A stretch of 64,000 nucleotides of DNA, taken from positions 8,540 through 72,539 of the forward strand of contig DQHW01000024.1 in assembly GCA_003524305.1 (NCBI GenBank), written 5' to 3'. This DNA comes from Anaerolineaceae bacterium (GTDB lineage: Bacteria > Chloroflexota > Anaerolineae > Anaerolineales > Anaerolineaceae). The notes under the pieces were generated by a model, which had not been told where the DNA came from, made no database searches, and saw only the letters and a list, made by a program, of their open reading frames with translations. Shown one piece after another: positions 34,747 through 43,435 of this stretch. Made by a program: the position numbers and the translations under genes. The first letter of the stretch is position 1, and the number at the start of each line of letters is the position of its first letter.

Positions 34747-35169
34747 ATGACAGAAAATTCAGAAATCGTTCCTCGTCGCAGGGGAGGTCAGCCGGGTAAT
34801 CTCAATCATCTCAAGCATGGTCTCTATATCGAGAGCAGATCTATCCGCAATACGACTGCTATTGAACGTGCCCAAATGACCGATTTGATTCAGATCATTA
34901 CCCGTACTAAAGACTTTATCAATCGATTATATGAGGAGGGCTTAAAATGCAAAACCATCGCAGAATATAACCTGACCATGCATAATATATCTTCAGCAGC
35001 CATAGCTTTGACCCGTCTCATCAGTATTCATAGCCAATTTCAAAACACATCTTTGCCTTCTGATTTTATTGTCACGAAGAAAACCACCGTATTGAATCTG
35101 GTGGAACACTACAAAAATAGAATATCTTCGGTTATTGATCTTTCTGATCTTGAAGGCGGTGAGAAATGA
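34747..35169 (+). CDS. Small phage- or mobile-element-type protein with GGQPGN motif
   Basis: 140 residues, ribosome-binding site AAAGGGG. The N-terminus RRRGGQPGNLNHLKHGLYIES is a motif seen at the start of small proteins of phages and mobile elements, some of them annotated as small-terminase-like or HTH proteins. The rest is helical (about 38-120) with no catalytic residues and ends in DLSDLEGGEK. It stands behind a strong promoter with a LexA-like operator. No other phage structural genes are near, so it is either a lone remnant or a domesticated gene. Function unknown; DNA binding is possible from the basic N-terminus. Confidence 0.6.
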   Translation: MTENSEIVPRRRGGQPGNLNHLKHGLYIESRSIRNTTAIERAQMTDLIQIITRTKDFINRLYEEGLKCKTIAEYNLTMHNISSAAIALTRLISIHSQFQNTSLPSDFIVTKKTTVLNLVEHYKNRISSVIDLSDLEGGEK

Positions 35170-35489
35170 AAATGAAAGCGATTCGTATCACAAAAAAAAG
35201 GTTCGAATAATTAGATTTTGAAATTTTACTTTCCATGAGGGATTTGACTCTTAAAAACTTATTCACCAAAATCGCGAAAAGGCATTAAAAATCGCAGTTC
35301 ATTAGGAAGCGTTTTTATCTCTGTCCATAATTTCATATTAGCAATCTTTTTGGCTCGTTTAGATGTCCTTCTTTGCCAGAAAGCACTCAACCGGAAGGTT
35401 ATCAAATATTTGTTCTTTGTAGTGAATAAAGATATAAATAATTACACTTTGTATGGTATATTAGATAAAAAGTATATTAGGACAAAAAC
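35170..35489. other. Intergenic stretch with a possible minus-strand gene remnant and direct repeats
   Basis: No complete gene is seen in these 320 bases. On the minus strand 35405-35259 is a 48-codon frame beginning at TTG, basic and protein-like (it includes AFWQRRTSKRAKKI and PFRDFGE), without a convincing ribosome-binding site; it may be a remnant of a mobile element. Close to the next gene GTATATTAG occurs twice (35456-35464 and 35472-35480), sixteen bases apart, directly before the ribosome-binding site AGGA. Confidence 0.3.
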
Positions 35490-36674
35490 ATGATCTCAAG
35501 AGAAGCATATCTTCAAAAGCTTGTTGATTTTCAAGACAAAAATATTATCAAGGTGATCACCGGAATTCGAAGGTGTGGCAAATCGGTTCTATTACAGCAA
35601 TTTCGAGACCATTTAGCCTCAAGTGGTATAAGCCCAGAGAAAATAATCCTATTAAATTTTGAATCCCTTCAATATGAAAACATCACGAATTACAAGAGCT
35701 TCTATGATTATATTAATAATATCGTCCAACAGGGAAGATACTATCTCCTGTTGGATGAGATTCAAGCGGTTGAACATTGGGAAAAAGCTCTCGCCAGTTT
35801 CCAGGTTGATTTTGATTGTGATATATACATTACAGGATCAAACGCATTTTTGTTATCTTCGGAACTTGCAACACTCATTGCCGGGAGATATGTTGAAATA
35901 CATATTTTTCCACTCTCCTTTAAGGAAATCGTGTCACAACAACAGGAAGATCCCCGAATATTGTTTCAAGATTATTTAAAGTATGGTGGTTTTCCCGGAT
36001 TAGTTGAATTTGAAAAAAGCGATGATCTTGTAAGAGATTACCTGGACGGTATTTATAATACAGTTGTTGTTAAAGATATTCTTACCCGAAATAAATTCCA
36101 GAATATCAGTTTATTAAATACAATTTTAAAGTTTATGATCGATAATGTGGGCAATTTGATATCAGCAAACAATATCGCTGATTACCTCTCCAGCAACGGA
36201 CAAAAAACACATGTTGACACTGTTCTAAACTATCTTGAAGCTTTTGAAAATGCATATATCCTGTACAAAACAGAAAGATATAACCTAAAGGGTAAAAGGA
36301 TATTGCGGTCCCCCCAAAAGTTTTATATTGTTGACAGCGGTATCCGCAATACACTTATTGGCTTTAGAGATTTGGATATTGGACGAGTACTTGAAAATAT
36401 TATTTATCTTGAGTTAAGACGAAGAGGTTATGATGTGAGGGTTGGGGTAGATGAACAGTTTGAAATTGATTTTATAGCGACAAAAAACGACGAAAAATTA
36501 TATATTCAAACAACCTTGTCCTTAACCGACGCAAAGGTCAAATCTCGAGAACTTCAAGGGTTGCTTTCTATTAAAGATAATTATCGAAAGATACTATTGT
36601 CAATGGATTTCCACATTAACGAAGAAATAGAGGGAATTCGTATTCAGAACATCATCGATTTTTTGTTAAACTAG
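35490..36674 (+). CDS. AAA ATPase with DUF4143 domain
   Basis: 394 residues. N-terminal AAA_14-type ATPase: Walker A TGIRRCGKS (about 24-32), Walker B YYLLLDEIQAVEHWE with the catalytic Glu, sensor ITGSNAFLLS and arginine-finger-like GRY. The C-terminal part is DUF4143 (about 200-390), with VVKDILTRNKFQN, a winged-helix-like segment, and a restriction-endonuclease-like ending FEIDFIATKNDEKLYIQTTLS (Asp...Asp-x...Lys/Gln pattern, lacking a full PD-(D/E)XK site as far as seen). Such genes are common, patchily spread and mobile; functions are mostly unknown, and a toxin-antitoxin or defence role has been suggested for some. Here it is alone and full length. Confidence 0.85.
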   Translation: MISREAYLQKLVDFQDKNIIKVITGIRRCGKSVLLQQFRDHLASSGISPEKIILLNFESLQYENITNYKSFYDYINNIVQQGRYYLLLDEIQAVEHWEKALASFQVDFDCDIYITGSNAFLLSSELATLIAGRYVEIHIFPLSFKEIVSQQQEDPRILFQDYLKYGGFPGLVEFEKSDDLVRDYLDGIYNTVVVKDILTRNKFQNISLLNTILKFMIDNVGNLISANNIADYLSSNGQKTHVDTVLNYLEAFENAYILYKTERYNLKGKRILRSPQKFYIVDSGIRNTLIGFRDLDIGRVLENIIYLELRRRGYDVRVGVDEQFEIDFIATKNDEKLYIQTTLSLTDAKVKSRELQGLLSIKDNYRKILLSMDFHINEEIEGIRIQNIIDFLLN

Positions 36675-36693
36675 TTGTAGGTAATGCGTGGAT

Positions 36694-38121
36694 TTACCTC
36701 AATCCGCTGTCTTTGATCAAACGCGGAACGATGGACTCCCAGCCGACCGCCATGAAGTGGATACCGCGGACACCGGGCAAGGCTTTGACTTTATCTATCA
36801 GCTCAAGCATGATCTGCACAGATTCTTCCTTGGGGTCGGCAGACGCTTCCATGCGTTGAATAATGGCCTCAGGGATCTTGACACCCGGCACCTGGCGCAT
36901 GGCATAAGCCGCTTTGATACTGCGTATAGGCGAAATACCTGCCAGGATGGGCACACGCCGGGTGACATCGCGGCGATCAAGCGCTTCGAGATACTGCTGA
37001 AATCCGTCATAATCAAAGACCAGGTTGGTCTGCATGAACTGCGCACCGGCATTGACCTTTTTCTCTTCACGCATCGACTGGATGAGCAGTGTGGAGGCAT
37101 ATGGGCTGCCGGCAGCGCCAATGAAGACCTGCGGTGCACACTTGATCTCTCGGCAATCCAAAAAATGGGCTTCATCGCGCATGCGGCGGATGATCCACAT
37201 TGCCTGGATGGCGTCTATGTCCCAAATATCCATGCGTCCATTGGGGCCAGGGCCGAGCCGGGGATGGTCACCGGTCAGGCATAAGATATTGCGGATACCC
37301 AGCGCGCTCGCGCCCAGCACTTCGCCCTGCAACCCCATGCGTGTGCGGTCGCGGGCGGCGATCTGCAGCACGGGTTCCACGCCATTTTGCAGCGCAATCA
37401 ACGAACAAGCAAGTGAAGACATACGCGGGGTGGAGGAGGGGTTGTCGGTGAAATTGACCGCATCCACACAATCCTTAAGCATCAGAATCTTCTTGACCAG
37501 GTCATCCGGGCTGGCAGAAAGCGGTGGTGCGATCTCGGCAGTGATGGCGAATTTGCCTTCACTCAAAAGCTGCTCAAGATGAGACACGGGAACATGCAGC
37601 GGAGCCGGGTGGGGTAGAGCGTCGCCCTGCCACCAATCAGGCTGGCGAATTTCTTTGAAGAAATGCTCCCATTTCTGCTTGCGGATTTCGGGGGTGCTGC
37701 GCAGATATCGGCTTATTGCCTTAATACCGCCGTGCCTCCGTAGATTGTTCCATCCATCAGGTTGGGGAGAAGTGCCTACCTTATCCCAATCGAGGGGCGG
37801 CAGCACTTCCATTAGTACATCGAGACGGCCGTACTTCTCGGCGCGTTCATAAATCTTGTACCACACGCAAGGGCGGGTTTCATCCACGTAGCAGTGTTCG
37901 GGGGTCGAGCCGCCGCAGGGTCCATTGCGCAGCCCCTTGGGGCATTCCATGGGGCAGATCAGGGCGGTTTCTTGCAGGAGGCAGTTTCCACACATGCGGC
38001 AGCCAAAGAGTGCTCCCTTGATCGTTCGTTCGAGAGCTTCTTCAATCTTTTGGCTGGCAGTGCGATTCTTGAATGGGTAGTACGCCTGCTGCCAGCGTCT
38101 GGCGGGGGTAAATCCGGGCAT
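36694..38121 (-). CDS. metF: MetV-MetF fusion: methylenetetrahydrofolate reductase with N-terminal Cys-rich MetV-type domain
   Basis: The ATG at 38121 is chosen (GGAGG seven bases before it) over an in-frame TTG at 38151; 475 residues. Residues 1-110 form the MTHFR_C/MetV domain with Cys 41, 44, 47, 56, 60, 69, 77 and 85 (CRMCGNC, CPMECPKG, GPCGG), expected to bind iron-sulfur cluster and/or zinc. About 165-475 is the MetF TIM barrel (FAITAEIAPPLSASPD, NFTDNPSSTPRMSS, LCLTGDHP, QTNLVFD, GISPIRSIKAAYAMRQVPGVKIPE). It reduces 5,10-methylene- to 5-methyl-tetrahydrofolate for methionine synthesis or the methyl branch of the Wood-Ljungdahl pathway. In acetogens MetV is a separate subunit; here it is fused ahead of MetF. 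The electron donor is not evident. Confidence 0.92.
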   Translation of the reverse strand: MPGFTPARRWQQAYYPFKNRTASQKIEEALERTIKGALFGCRMCGNCLLQETALICPMECPKGLRNGPCGGSTPEHCYVDETRPCVWYKIYERAEKYGRLDVLMEVLPPLDWDKVGTSPQPDGWNNLRRHGGIKAISRYLRSTPEIRKQKWEHFFKEIRQPDWWQGDALPHPAPLHVPVSHLEQLLSEGKFAITAEIAPPLSASPDDLVKKILMLKDCVDAVNFTDNPSSTPRMSSLACSLIALQNGVEPVLQIAARDRTRMGLQGEVLGASALGIRNILCLTGDHPRLGPGPNGRMDIWDIDAIQAMWIIRRMRDEAHFLDCREIKCAPQVFIGAAGSPYASTLLIQSMREEKKVNAGAQFMQTNLVFDYDGFQQYLEALDRRDVTRRVPILAGISPIRSIKAAYAMRQVPGVKIPEAIIQRMEASADPKEESVQIMLELIDKVKALPGVRGIHFMAVGWESIVPRLIKDSGLR

Positions 38122-38185
38122 GTGCGTCCTCCAGGGTTCCGAATTGGACAATTATACATCAAGAGATGGGTGAATTAAATCTCCC

Positions 38186-38231
38186 TTGACATTCTGTTAG
38201 TTTGTTTTATACTAACACTGTAAGCTAACAC
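38186..38231 (+). promoter_or_regulatory. Promoter and candidate TetR operator
   Basis: TTGACA (38186-38191), 16 bases, TATACT (38208-38213). Within and across it TGTTAG (38195-38200) and CTAACA (38212-38217) form an inverted repeat, and another CTAACA lies at 38225-38230. This placement fits autorepression by the TetR protein encoded next. The MetV-MetF gene starts in the opposite direction at 38121 with its own TATAAT near 38153. Confidence 0.65.
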
Positions 38232-38249
38232 CAGTAATAAAGAGGTAAA

Positions 38250-38873
38250 ATGTCACCAAGACCAAAAGGACGTATCAGCAAGTCAGATCTGCGCGGAAAA
38301 ATTGTTGAAGCTGCCTGGGAACAAATTTCGCGAGAGGGGGCATCAGCGCTCTCGTTGCGTGCAATTGCGCGAGATTTAGGCATTGCCGCTCCCTCCATCT
38401 ATAACTACTTTGCCGACAGGGATGCCCTGGTTACGGCGTTGATTTTGGAAGCTTACGAATCGCTTGCTTCGCATCAGAAAACTGCAAATGACGCTGTTCC
38501 GGCTGATAATCTACATGCTCGGTTGGCTGCAATCGGTCAAGCCTATCGCGATTGGGCGGTCACTTATCCGCAGCGTTATCTGCTGATCTTTGGCACACCC
38601 ATCCCCGGTTATGTTGCTCCGTTGGAAGCAGTAGCGCCAATAGCCGCAAGATCACTGAGCGCCTTGATCAGTGTGGTAGAAAGTTATCACCAAGCCGGAA
38701 GATTGAAGGTTGTTGATGTTGACATTCAAACCATTGCCGTATTGATCTGGACGAGGGTGCATGGATTGGTATCAGTGGATATCAGTAACAACCTGCCTCC
38801 GATTTGTCCTACTGGCAGTACTCTATTTCAGATTGAGTTCAAACTGATTATCGATCAATTCTTTATAGATTGA
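38250..38873 (+). CDS. TetR family transcriptional regulator
   Basis: 207 residues. The N-terminal helix-turn-helix is clear (about 12-58: IVEAAWEQISREGASALSLRAIARDLGIAAPSIYNYFADRD). The C-terminal ligand domain has the WHG-type pattern (YRDWAVTYPQRYLLIFGTPIPGY, VLIWTRVHGLVSVDI). It probably represses its own promoter and the nitroreductase-like gene 31 bases downstream. Ligand unknown. Confidence 0.9.
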   Translation: MSPRPKGRISKSDLRGKIVEAAWEQISREGASALSLRAIARDLGIAAPSIYNYFADRDALVTALILEAYESLASHQKTANDAVPADNLHARLAAIGQAYRDWAVTYPQRYLLIFGTPIPGYVAPLEAVAPIAARSLSALISVVESYHQAGRLKVVDVDIQTIAVLIWTRVHGLVSVDISNNLPPICPTGSTLFQIEFKLIIDQFFID

Positions 38874-38904
38874 TTTATTGTTATACAAAAAGGTCAGGAG
38901 AAAA

Positions 38905-39993
38905 ATGTTACAAAAAGAATTTGCTCGTCGAGATATTCTAAAATTAGGTCTGGTCGCAGGCGGGGCAGTTTTACTCTCTGGCTGCGAGATAGCGATAAAT
39001 ATGGATTTGAGCGCTTCTCAACTTCGCAGTCCAGATGCATCTAACTCAAAAATGATAGAGCTGGTTCGTTATGCTACACTCGCTGCAAATGGACATAATA
39101 CCCAACCATGGATGTTCAAGCTCATCGGTGAAACGATAGAAATCCATCCAGATACTTCTAGGCATCTGGCAGTGGTGGATCCGCATGATAGAGAACAATG
39201 GATCAGCCTGGGTTGTGCGTTGGAAAATCTGGTCATCGCGGCTGGGGCTACAGGATTTACCAGTGAAATTGTTTATCCCGATGACAAACAGGAATATATC
39301 ACAGTCAACTTAAAATCTGACACACCTGCAATTTCATCCTTGTTTGATGCCATTCCGGTGCGCCAGAGTACGCGTTCTGAGTATCGTAATGAGAAATTAT
39401 CCAATCAACTATTAGATCAAGTACACTCTGTTTCAACAGAACATGGTGTAATGCTTAAATTCATTGAAGATATTACAGAGACTGAACGAATTATTGAGTA
39501 TCTCAATGCCGGAAATATTAAACAATATGCGGATAAAGCTTTTGTCGATGAATTGATCTTTTGGCTGCGCTTTAACGAAAAAGAGGCAATGTCTTCAATG
39601 GATGGGTTATATACGAAATGTACGGGGAATCCGACTGTGCCGCGCTGGCTTGGTGAAATGTTCGTCTCAGGTACCAAACCGCAAAAACAAGCTGAAGCGG
39701 ATGCCAAAAAGCTTCGCAGTTCTTCAGAATCTGTTGTGTTTGCAACTGAAAATGACACACCAGAAGCATGGGTGCGCTGCGGACAGGTGTTTGAGCGTCT
39801 TTCGCTTCAACTGACCAGCCTGGATCTTAAATCTGCTCTACTTAATCAACCCATCGAAATACCTGAACTGCGTGGGCAATTTCAGACTGCCATAGGGTTG
39901 GGTGAAAATCAGCCACAGCTTCTGATGCGTTATGGCGTTGCTAATGACATGCCTTTTTCAATGCGCAGACCAGTGGATGAAGTATTGATCTAA
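38905..39993 (+). CDS. Tat-exported nitroreductase-like (Acg family) lipoprotein
   Basis: The ATG at 38905 follows AGGAG and is preferred to one at 38878. 362 residues. The N-terminus has a twin-arginine signal (ARRDILKLG, Arg8-Arg9) that ends in a lipobox (LLSGC, Cys27), so the protein is folded before export and then lipid-anchored. The mature part matches the Acg/nitroreductase-like family: ATLAANGHNTQPWMFKL, a first FMN-binding half, and RQSTRSEYRNEKLS at the start of the second half. Acg-like proteins bind FMN but may lack reductase activity. The TetR gene in front suggests induction by a small molecule, perhaps a quinone or nitro compound. Confidence 0.82.
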   Translation: MLQKEFARRDILKLGLVAGGAVLLSGCEIAINMDLSASQLRSPDASNSKMIELVRYATLAANGHNTQPWMFKLIGETIEIHPDTSRHLAVVDPHDREQWISLGCALENLVIAAGATGFTSEIVYPDDKQEYITVNLKSDTPAISSLFDAIPVRQSTRSEYRNEKLSNQLLDQVHSVSTEHGVMLKFIEDITETERIIEYLNAGNIKQYADKAFVDELIFWLRFNEKEAMSSMDGLYTKCTGNPTVPRWLGEMFVSGTKPQKQAEADAKKLRSSSESVVFATENDTPEAWVRCGQVFERLSLQLTSLDLKSALLNQPIEIPELRGQFQTAIGLGENQPQLLMRYGVANDMPFSMRRPVDEVLI

Positions 39994-40014
39994 TATATTT
40001 CCGAAGTAAATGAA

Positions 40015-40047
40015 AACCAGACGCCAGCTTTTTATGGGGGTCTGGTT
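40015..40047. terminator. Possible shared terminator between convergent genes
   Basis: AACCAGAC (40015-40022) pairs with GTCTGGTT (40040-40047), and inner GCC/GGG pairs may extend it. On the minus strand the hairpin is followed by TTTTCATTT. It lies directly after the stop codons of both convergent genes. Confidence 0.5.
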
Positions 40048-40052
40048 CATTG

Positions 40053-40871
40053 TTAATGGCAAGTATTGCGCCATGCATCCAGCTCAAGTTTCTTTTGCAA
40101 CAGCGTCATGGATGATTCCAATGCAGTGGAACAATAATCATCAATCATTGAATATTCAATCACGAAAACAGGTTTCTCAGCTTCTATAAAAGGCTGGGCT
40201 TGATCGCACCATCCCTCGTTAAAACAGCTTTCAAGGATTATAAAATCAAACCAGGGTTCAAGAGCATCAATCTGATCGGGATCGTTCTTAAGCCCAGCCG
40301 CCAGACCACGTTGATGGGCGGCGTCAGCCAGCCAACGGTTAAAGGTTAATTGGTCGAAGACAGTCAGTTCAAAACCGGTGTCATTCTGATAGCCATCCAC
40401 ATTGTCAAACTCCACCCCTTTGAAACCTTTTGATTTACAAAGATCAAGGCGTGCTTCGATGATGGGAGCAAGTGATTCCAGATCGCGGATATCCAACCAG
40501 TTTTCACCAGGCCAACCCTTGTATGCTTTGCCAATCACTTCAAGTGGGTATAAGGCAACATCCGGCCTCCAGTCTTCCATTGCGCCGGCATTAATATAGC
40601 AGATCACATGTTTGCCCTTCATGTGAAGGTATTGAACAGAAGCTGAATCGGTATCAAAAGCGTCCAGGTCAAAGACATCAGCCTCAACTTCAAGGTCGAG
40701 ATCACCGCTGAATTGAATTTGAAAGCTCATGTTCTTTAAGGGAATCCAGTGGTCCGAAATTTCATCCGGAGTTTCAATGACAGAAGGGTTGGTTTCTATT
40801 GAAGTGGTTGGGCAGCCAACCAAGAAGAAAGTCAAAAATACGATACAGAAAAAAAGGATGCAAATCTTCAA
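40053..40871 (-). CDS. GH114-type glycoside hydrolase (endo-alpha-1,4-polygalactosaminidase-like) lipoprotein
   Basis: 272 residues from a TTG start, two bases after the stop of the gene before it; only this start includes the signal peptide. Lipobox FFLVGC gives lipidated Cys20. The mature part is a GH114 TIM barrel with almost every family block: FDLDAFDTDSASV, GKHVICYINAGAMEDWRPD, GWPGENWLDIRD, KGFKGVEFDNVDGYQND, AAHQRGLAAGLKND and FDFIILESCFNEGWC. Known members cleave polygalactosamine-containing exopolysaccharides. In an operon with a small membrane protein and an MBL hydrolase. It may remodel the cell's own or a neighbour's matrix. Confidence 0.88.
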   Translation of the reverse strand: MKICILFFCIVFLTFFLVGCPTTSIETNPSVIETPDEISDHWIPLKNMSFQIQFSGDLDLEVEADVFDLDAFDTDSASVQYLHMKGKHVICYINAGAMEDWRPDVALYPLEVIGKAYKGWPGENWLDIRDLESLAPIIEARLDLCKSKGFKGVEFDNVDGYQNDTGFELTVFDQLTFNRWLADAAHQRGLAAGLKNDPDQIDALEPWFDFIILESCFNEGWCDQAQPFIEAEKPVFVIEYSMIDDYCSTALESSMTLLQKKLELDAWRNTCH

Positions 40872-40873
40872 TT

Positions 40874-41317
40874 TTATGACTTTCGTTTTTTCCGTAATCC
40901 GATCAGGCTAATCATTAAACTTGCAAAGGTCGTGAAGAAAATGATGAGAAAAAAGATCATAAAATCTGTGAACGGAAGAGTTGAGAGAGCGGAATAATTA
41001 CCTCCGGGGTTTTCTTGCGCAAGCATCAGAATCCATATCCAACCCATAAGAGCCAAAATTTCCTGGAGCGCAATAATTAAAACAAAAAGGCGAACAAACC
41101 AGATATTTTTATAGGCGATGCCAATACCAGAATAGAGGAATAGACCAGTAAAAGTGATGTAGACAAAAAAAATCAGCCAAGGTAATTTAGCTTGATGACC
41201 GAAAATATAAATGGAAAGCGCGAGTAGTCCTACGGATATAAATCCTAACAAGATGCTGACCTTTTCGCGGTTTCCACGCAGGGCTTCAACCAGATCAATT
41301 GTGTTGTTTCTTTTCAA
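40874..41317 (-). CDS. Four-helix membrane protein, unknown function
   Basis: A TTG start at 41317 is preferred since GGAG stands six bases before it; a TTG four codons further upstream is possible. 147 residues with four membrane helices (about 18-37, 45-65, 75-98 and 115-140) and a basic tail ending GLRKKRKS. No motif was recognised. It is tightly packed between the MBL hydrolase gene and the GH114 gene. Confidence 0.6.
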   Translation of the reverse strand: MKRNNTIDLVEALRGNREKVSILLGFISVGLLALSIYIFGHQAKLPWLIFFVYITFTGLFLYSGIGIAYKNIWFVRLFVLIIALQEILALMGWIWILMLAQENPGGNYSALSTLPFTDFMIFFLIIFFTTFASLMISLIGLRKKRKS

Positions 41318-41335
41318 GGTTGGCTCCAAAAGAGT

Positions 41336-42025
41336 CTATTCTTCATTTAGCATAAGCGGTTGAAGGATGGCAATCTGTTCAGGCATGCCTGGAACTACAT
41401 TGATCTGACTATTTGATCTCAATACTTTTGAAGATTGTGCAAATTTGCTTACAAATTCATCTGCAGTTGGTGCACCGCACCAGTTATCTTGATCTGGAAG
41501 AGTGTAATGGGCTAGCAGTACCGTCCGGGCTTTAATTTGCTGCATGAAGGGTAATATCATATCATGGGCAATGACATAGCCATCAATATTTACAACCACG
41601 AGATCGGGGTTTGCGATCTTTTCTAATATCTCAGGATCTGTAATGATGCCAGAATCACCCAGTTGGACAATCTTGATTCCTCCTAATTCATACACGAAAA
41701 TGATGTTTCGCATGGTTTTTGAGGGACCTTCAGGTGAACCTTCCCAGCCCATCAAACCAGTTACCATGAAGGACCCAATCCGGGTAGCACCAGGTTCAGT
41801 GAATATTTGCGGATTGCCGCCCACGGCGCTAATGTTGTTATGATCGTCATGGATGTGGCTGACCGTCACCGCTTCTGCTGCGAGGTCCTTTGGTAAATCC
41901 AAGAGGCCAGGTGGGCGATTACTTCCATAGGGGTCACTGACGATTCGAGTACCCTGTGGGCTGGTAACCATGATGCATGAATTTCCTAAATAGCTGAGTT
42001 TAACTATACTGGTTGCATCTTCCAT
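41336..42025 (-). CDS. MBL-fold metal-dependent hydrolase (UlaG-like)
   Basis: The ATG at 42025, seven bases after GGAGG, is used; 229 residues. Metallo-beta-lactamase fold: SYLGNSCIMVTSPQGTRIVSDPYG, metal motif VSHIHDDHNN, QLGDSGIITDPEIL (metal Asp) and VLLAHYTLPDQDNW (last His). Compact relatives without inserted domains are annotated as UlaG-like or YtkL-like hydrolases. It heads the operon with the membrane protein and GH114 lipoprotein. Substrate unknown. Confidence 0.82.
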   Translation of the reverse strand: MEDATSIVKLSYLGNSCIMVTSPQGTRIVSDPYGSNRPPGLLDLPKDLAAEAVTVSHIHDDHNNISAVGGNPQIFTEPGATRIGSFMVTGLMGWEGSPEGPSKTMRNIIFVYELGGIKIVQLGDSGIITDPEILEKIANPDLVVVNIDGYVIAHDMILPFMQQIKARTVLLAHYTLPDQDNWCGAPTADEFVSKFAQSSKVLRSNSQINVVPGMPEQIAILQPLMLNEE

Positions 42026-42130
42026 TTTTCCTCCGTTGTGCAGATTATGCTTTATTATAAGCAGGGTTTCATATAAAGACACTTCATATACGATATACTT
42101 AATCCATTATCCTGTTATTAGGAGTTCATT

Positions 42131-43426
42131 TTGACAACCCCTGATCTTCATTCCAACAAGTCATTGCTAACACGTTCAGTTTGGGTAAGTTTATTGCTTC
42201 TGGGTCTGGCCGGACAGTTAGCCTGGGCTGTTGAGAACCAGTATTTCAATACTTTTATGTATGACAAAATTACTCCTGATCCGCAGGCGGTATCCTGGAT
42301 GGTGGCAATTACGGCCGTGGTTTCGACAGTGGCAACGATTATCATGGGCACTTTGAGCGACCGCACACGCACCCGGTGGGGCAGACGACGTCCTTATATT
42401 TTTATCGGCTATATTATTTGGGGACTTTTAACCGCAGCATTTCCACTGGCGGCTAAATTTCAACCAATTGCTGTAGGCGTGTTTATAGCCATTTTGTTTG
42501 ACAGCATCCTTTCTTTTTTTGCAGCCAGCGCGTCTGATGGGGCATTGAGCGCCTATATTACAGATGTGACCACTGAATCAAATCGAGGCAGGGTGGTGGG
42601 AGCTCTTGAAATTATGAAGTGGGTGGCTTTTCTGGTGATCTACGGTGGTGCTGGAATGATTATCCAGGCTGTAGGATACTACTGGTTCTTCTATATCATT
42701 GGGGGTATTGCTGCAGTGATTGGGTTGGTCTGCACACCGATGCTGAAAGAAAATATCTTGATTGATAAACCTAAAGGTCGTTTCTGGCAGAAAATTGCTG
42801 ACACCTTTCAACTCTCAAGTCTGCGCCAGAATAAAGATTTTTTCAAGTTGATGATTTCATTGACCTTATTCATGGTGGGCATCAATGTGTTTTTCCCTTA
42901 CCTGATGATCTACTTACAGCATCATGTTAAACTTTCAATCATGAATTCCTCACTGGTCGTCGGTATCTGCATCCTTGTTGGGGGAATCGGTGCAGCTTAC
43001 CCGATAGGTCTACTTGTAGACCGTTGGGGAAGAAAACCTGTGGCATTACTTTCAGTGGTGTTGGAAGCGATTGGATTGACTGTATTTTCAATTTCCCAGA
43101 CCGTTCCCATGCTAATCCTTGGCGGCATTCTTTGGCTGGCTCCCTTTGCAGCCTGGACCATCGCAACCTCCACCTGGGCGCGCGATCTTTTTCCAGAAGA
43201 AAAACGCGGACAGTTTGCCGGTTATTATGTCTTGTTCAATGTGGCTTTTACGATGATTCCTGGCCCGTTGTTGGGTGGTTGGTTGGCTTCCACTTTTGGT
43301 AATCCAATTATGTTGGATGGCAAAGCCGGTTTCGTGCCTCCTCCGCTGCTTTTTCAGGTGGCAGGGCTGATGGTGTTGCTGGCGATTATTCCGATATTGA
43401 CTATAAAAACCAAGAAATCTCAGTGA
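42131..43426 (+). CDS. MFS sugar transporter, GPH/SLC45-like
   Basis: 431 residues from a TTG start with AGGAG (42120-42124). Twelve predicted helices, with the A-type loop motif GTLSDRTRTRWGRRRPYI after helix 2 and LLVDRWGRKP in the second half, as in sucrose/maltose and glycoside-pentoside-hexuronide porters. The fructosidase gene starts ten bases after its stop, so the likely cargo is sucrose or a small fructan imported with protons or sodium. Confidence 0.87.
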   Translation: MTTPDLHSNKSLLTRSVWVSLLLLGLAGQLAWAVENQYFNTFMYDKITPDPQAVSWMVAITAVVSTVATIIMGTLSDRTRTRWGRRRPYIFIGYIIWGLLTAAFPLAAKFQPIAVGVFIAILFDSILSFFAASASDGALSAYITDVTTESNRGRVVGALEIMKWVAFLVIYGGAGMIIQAVGYYWFFYIIGGIAAVIGLVCTPMLKENILIDKPKGRFWQKIADTFQLSSLRQNKDFFKLMISLTLFMVGINVFFPYLMIYLQHHVKLSIMNSSLVVGICILVGGIGAAYPIGLLVDRWGRKPVALLSVVLEAIGLTVFSISQTVPMLILGGILWLAPFAAWTIATSTWARDLFPEEKRGQFAGYYVLFNVAFTMIPGPLLGGWLASTFGNPIMLDGKAGFVPPPLLFQVAGLMVLLAIIPILTIKTKKSQ

Positions 43427-43435
43427 GGTAACAGA

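Noticed and set aside
36688..37284. 198-residue plus-strand frame opposite metF
   Set aside because: Antisense of a strongly conserved enzyme, no known domain, no ribosome-binding site.
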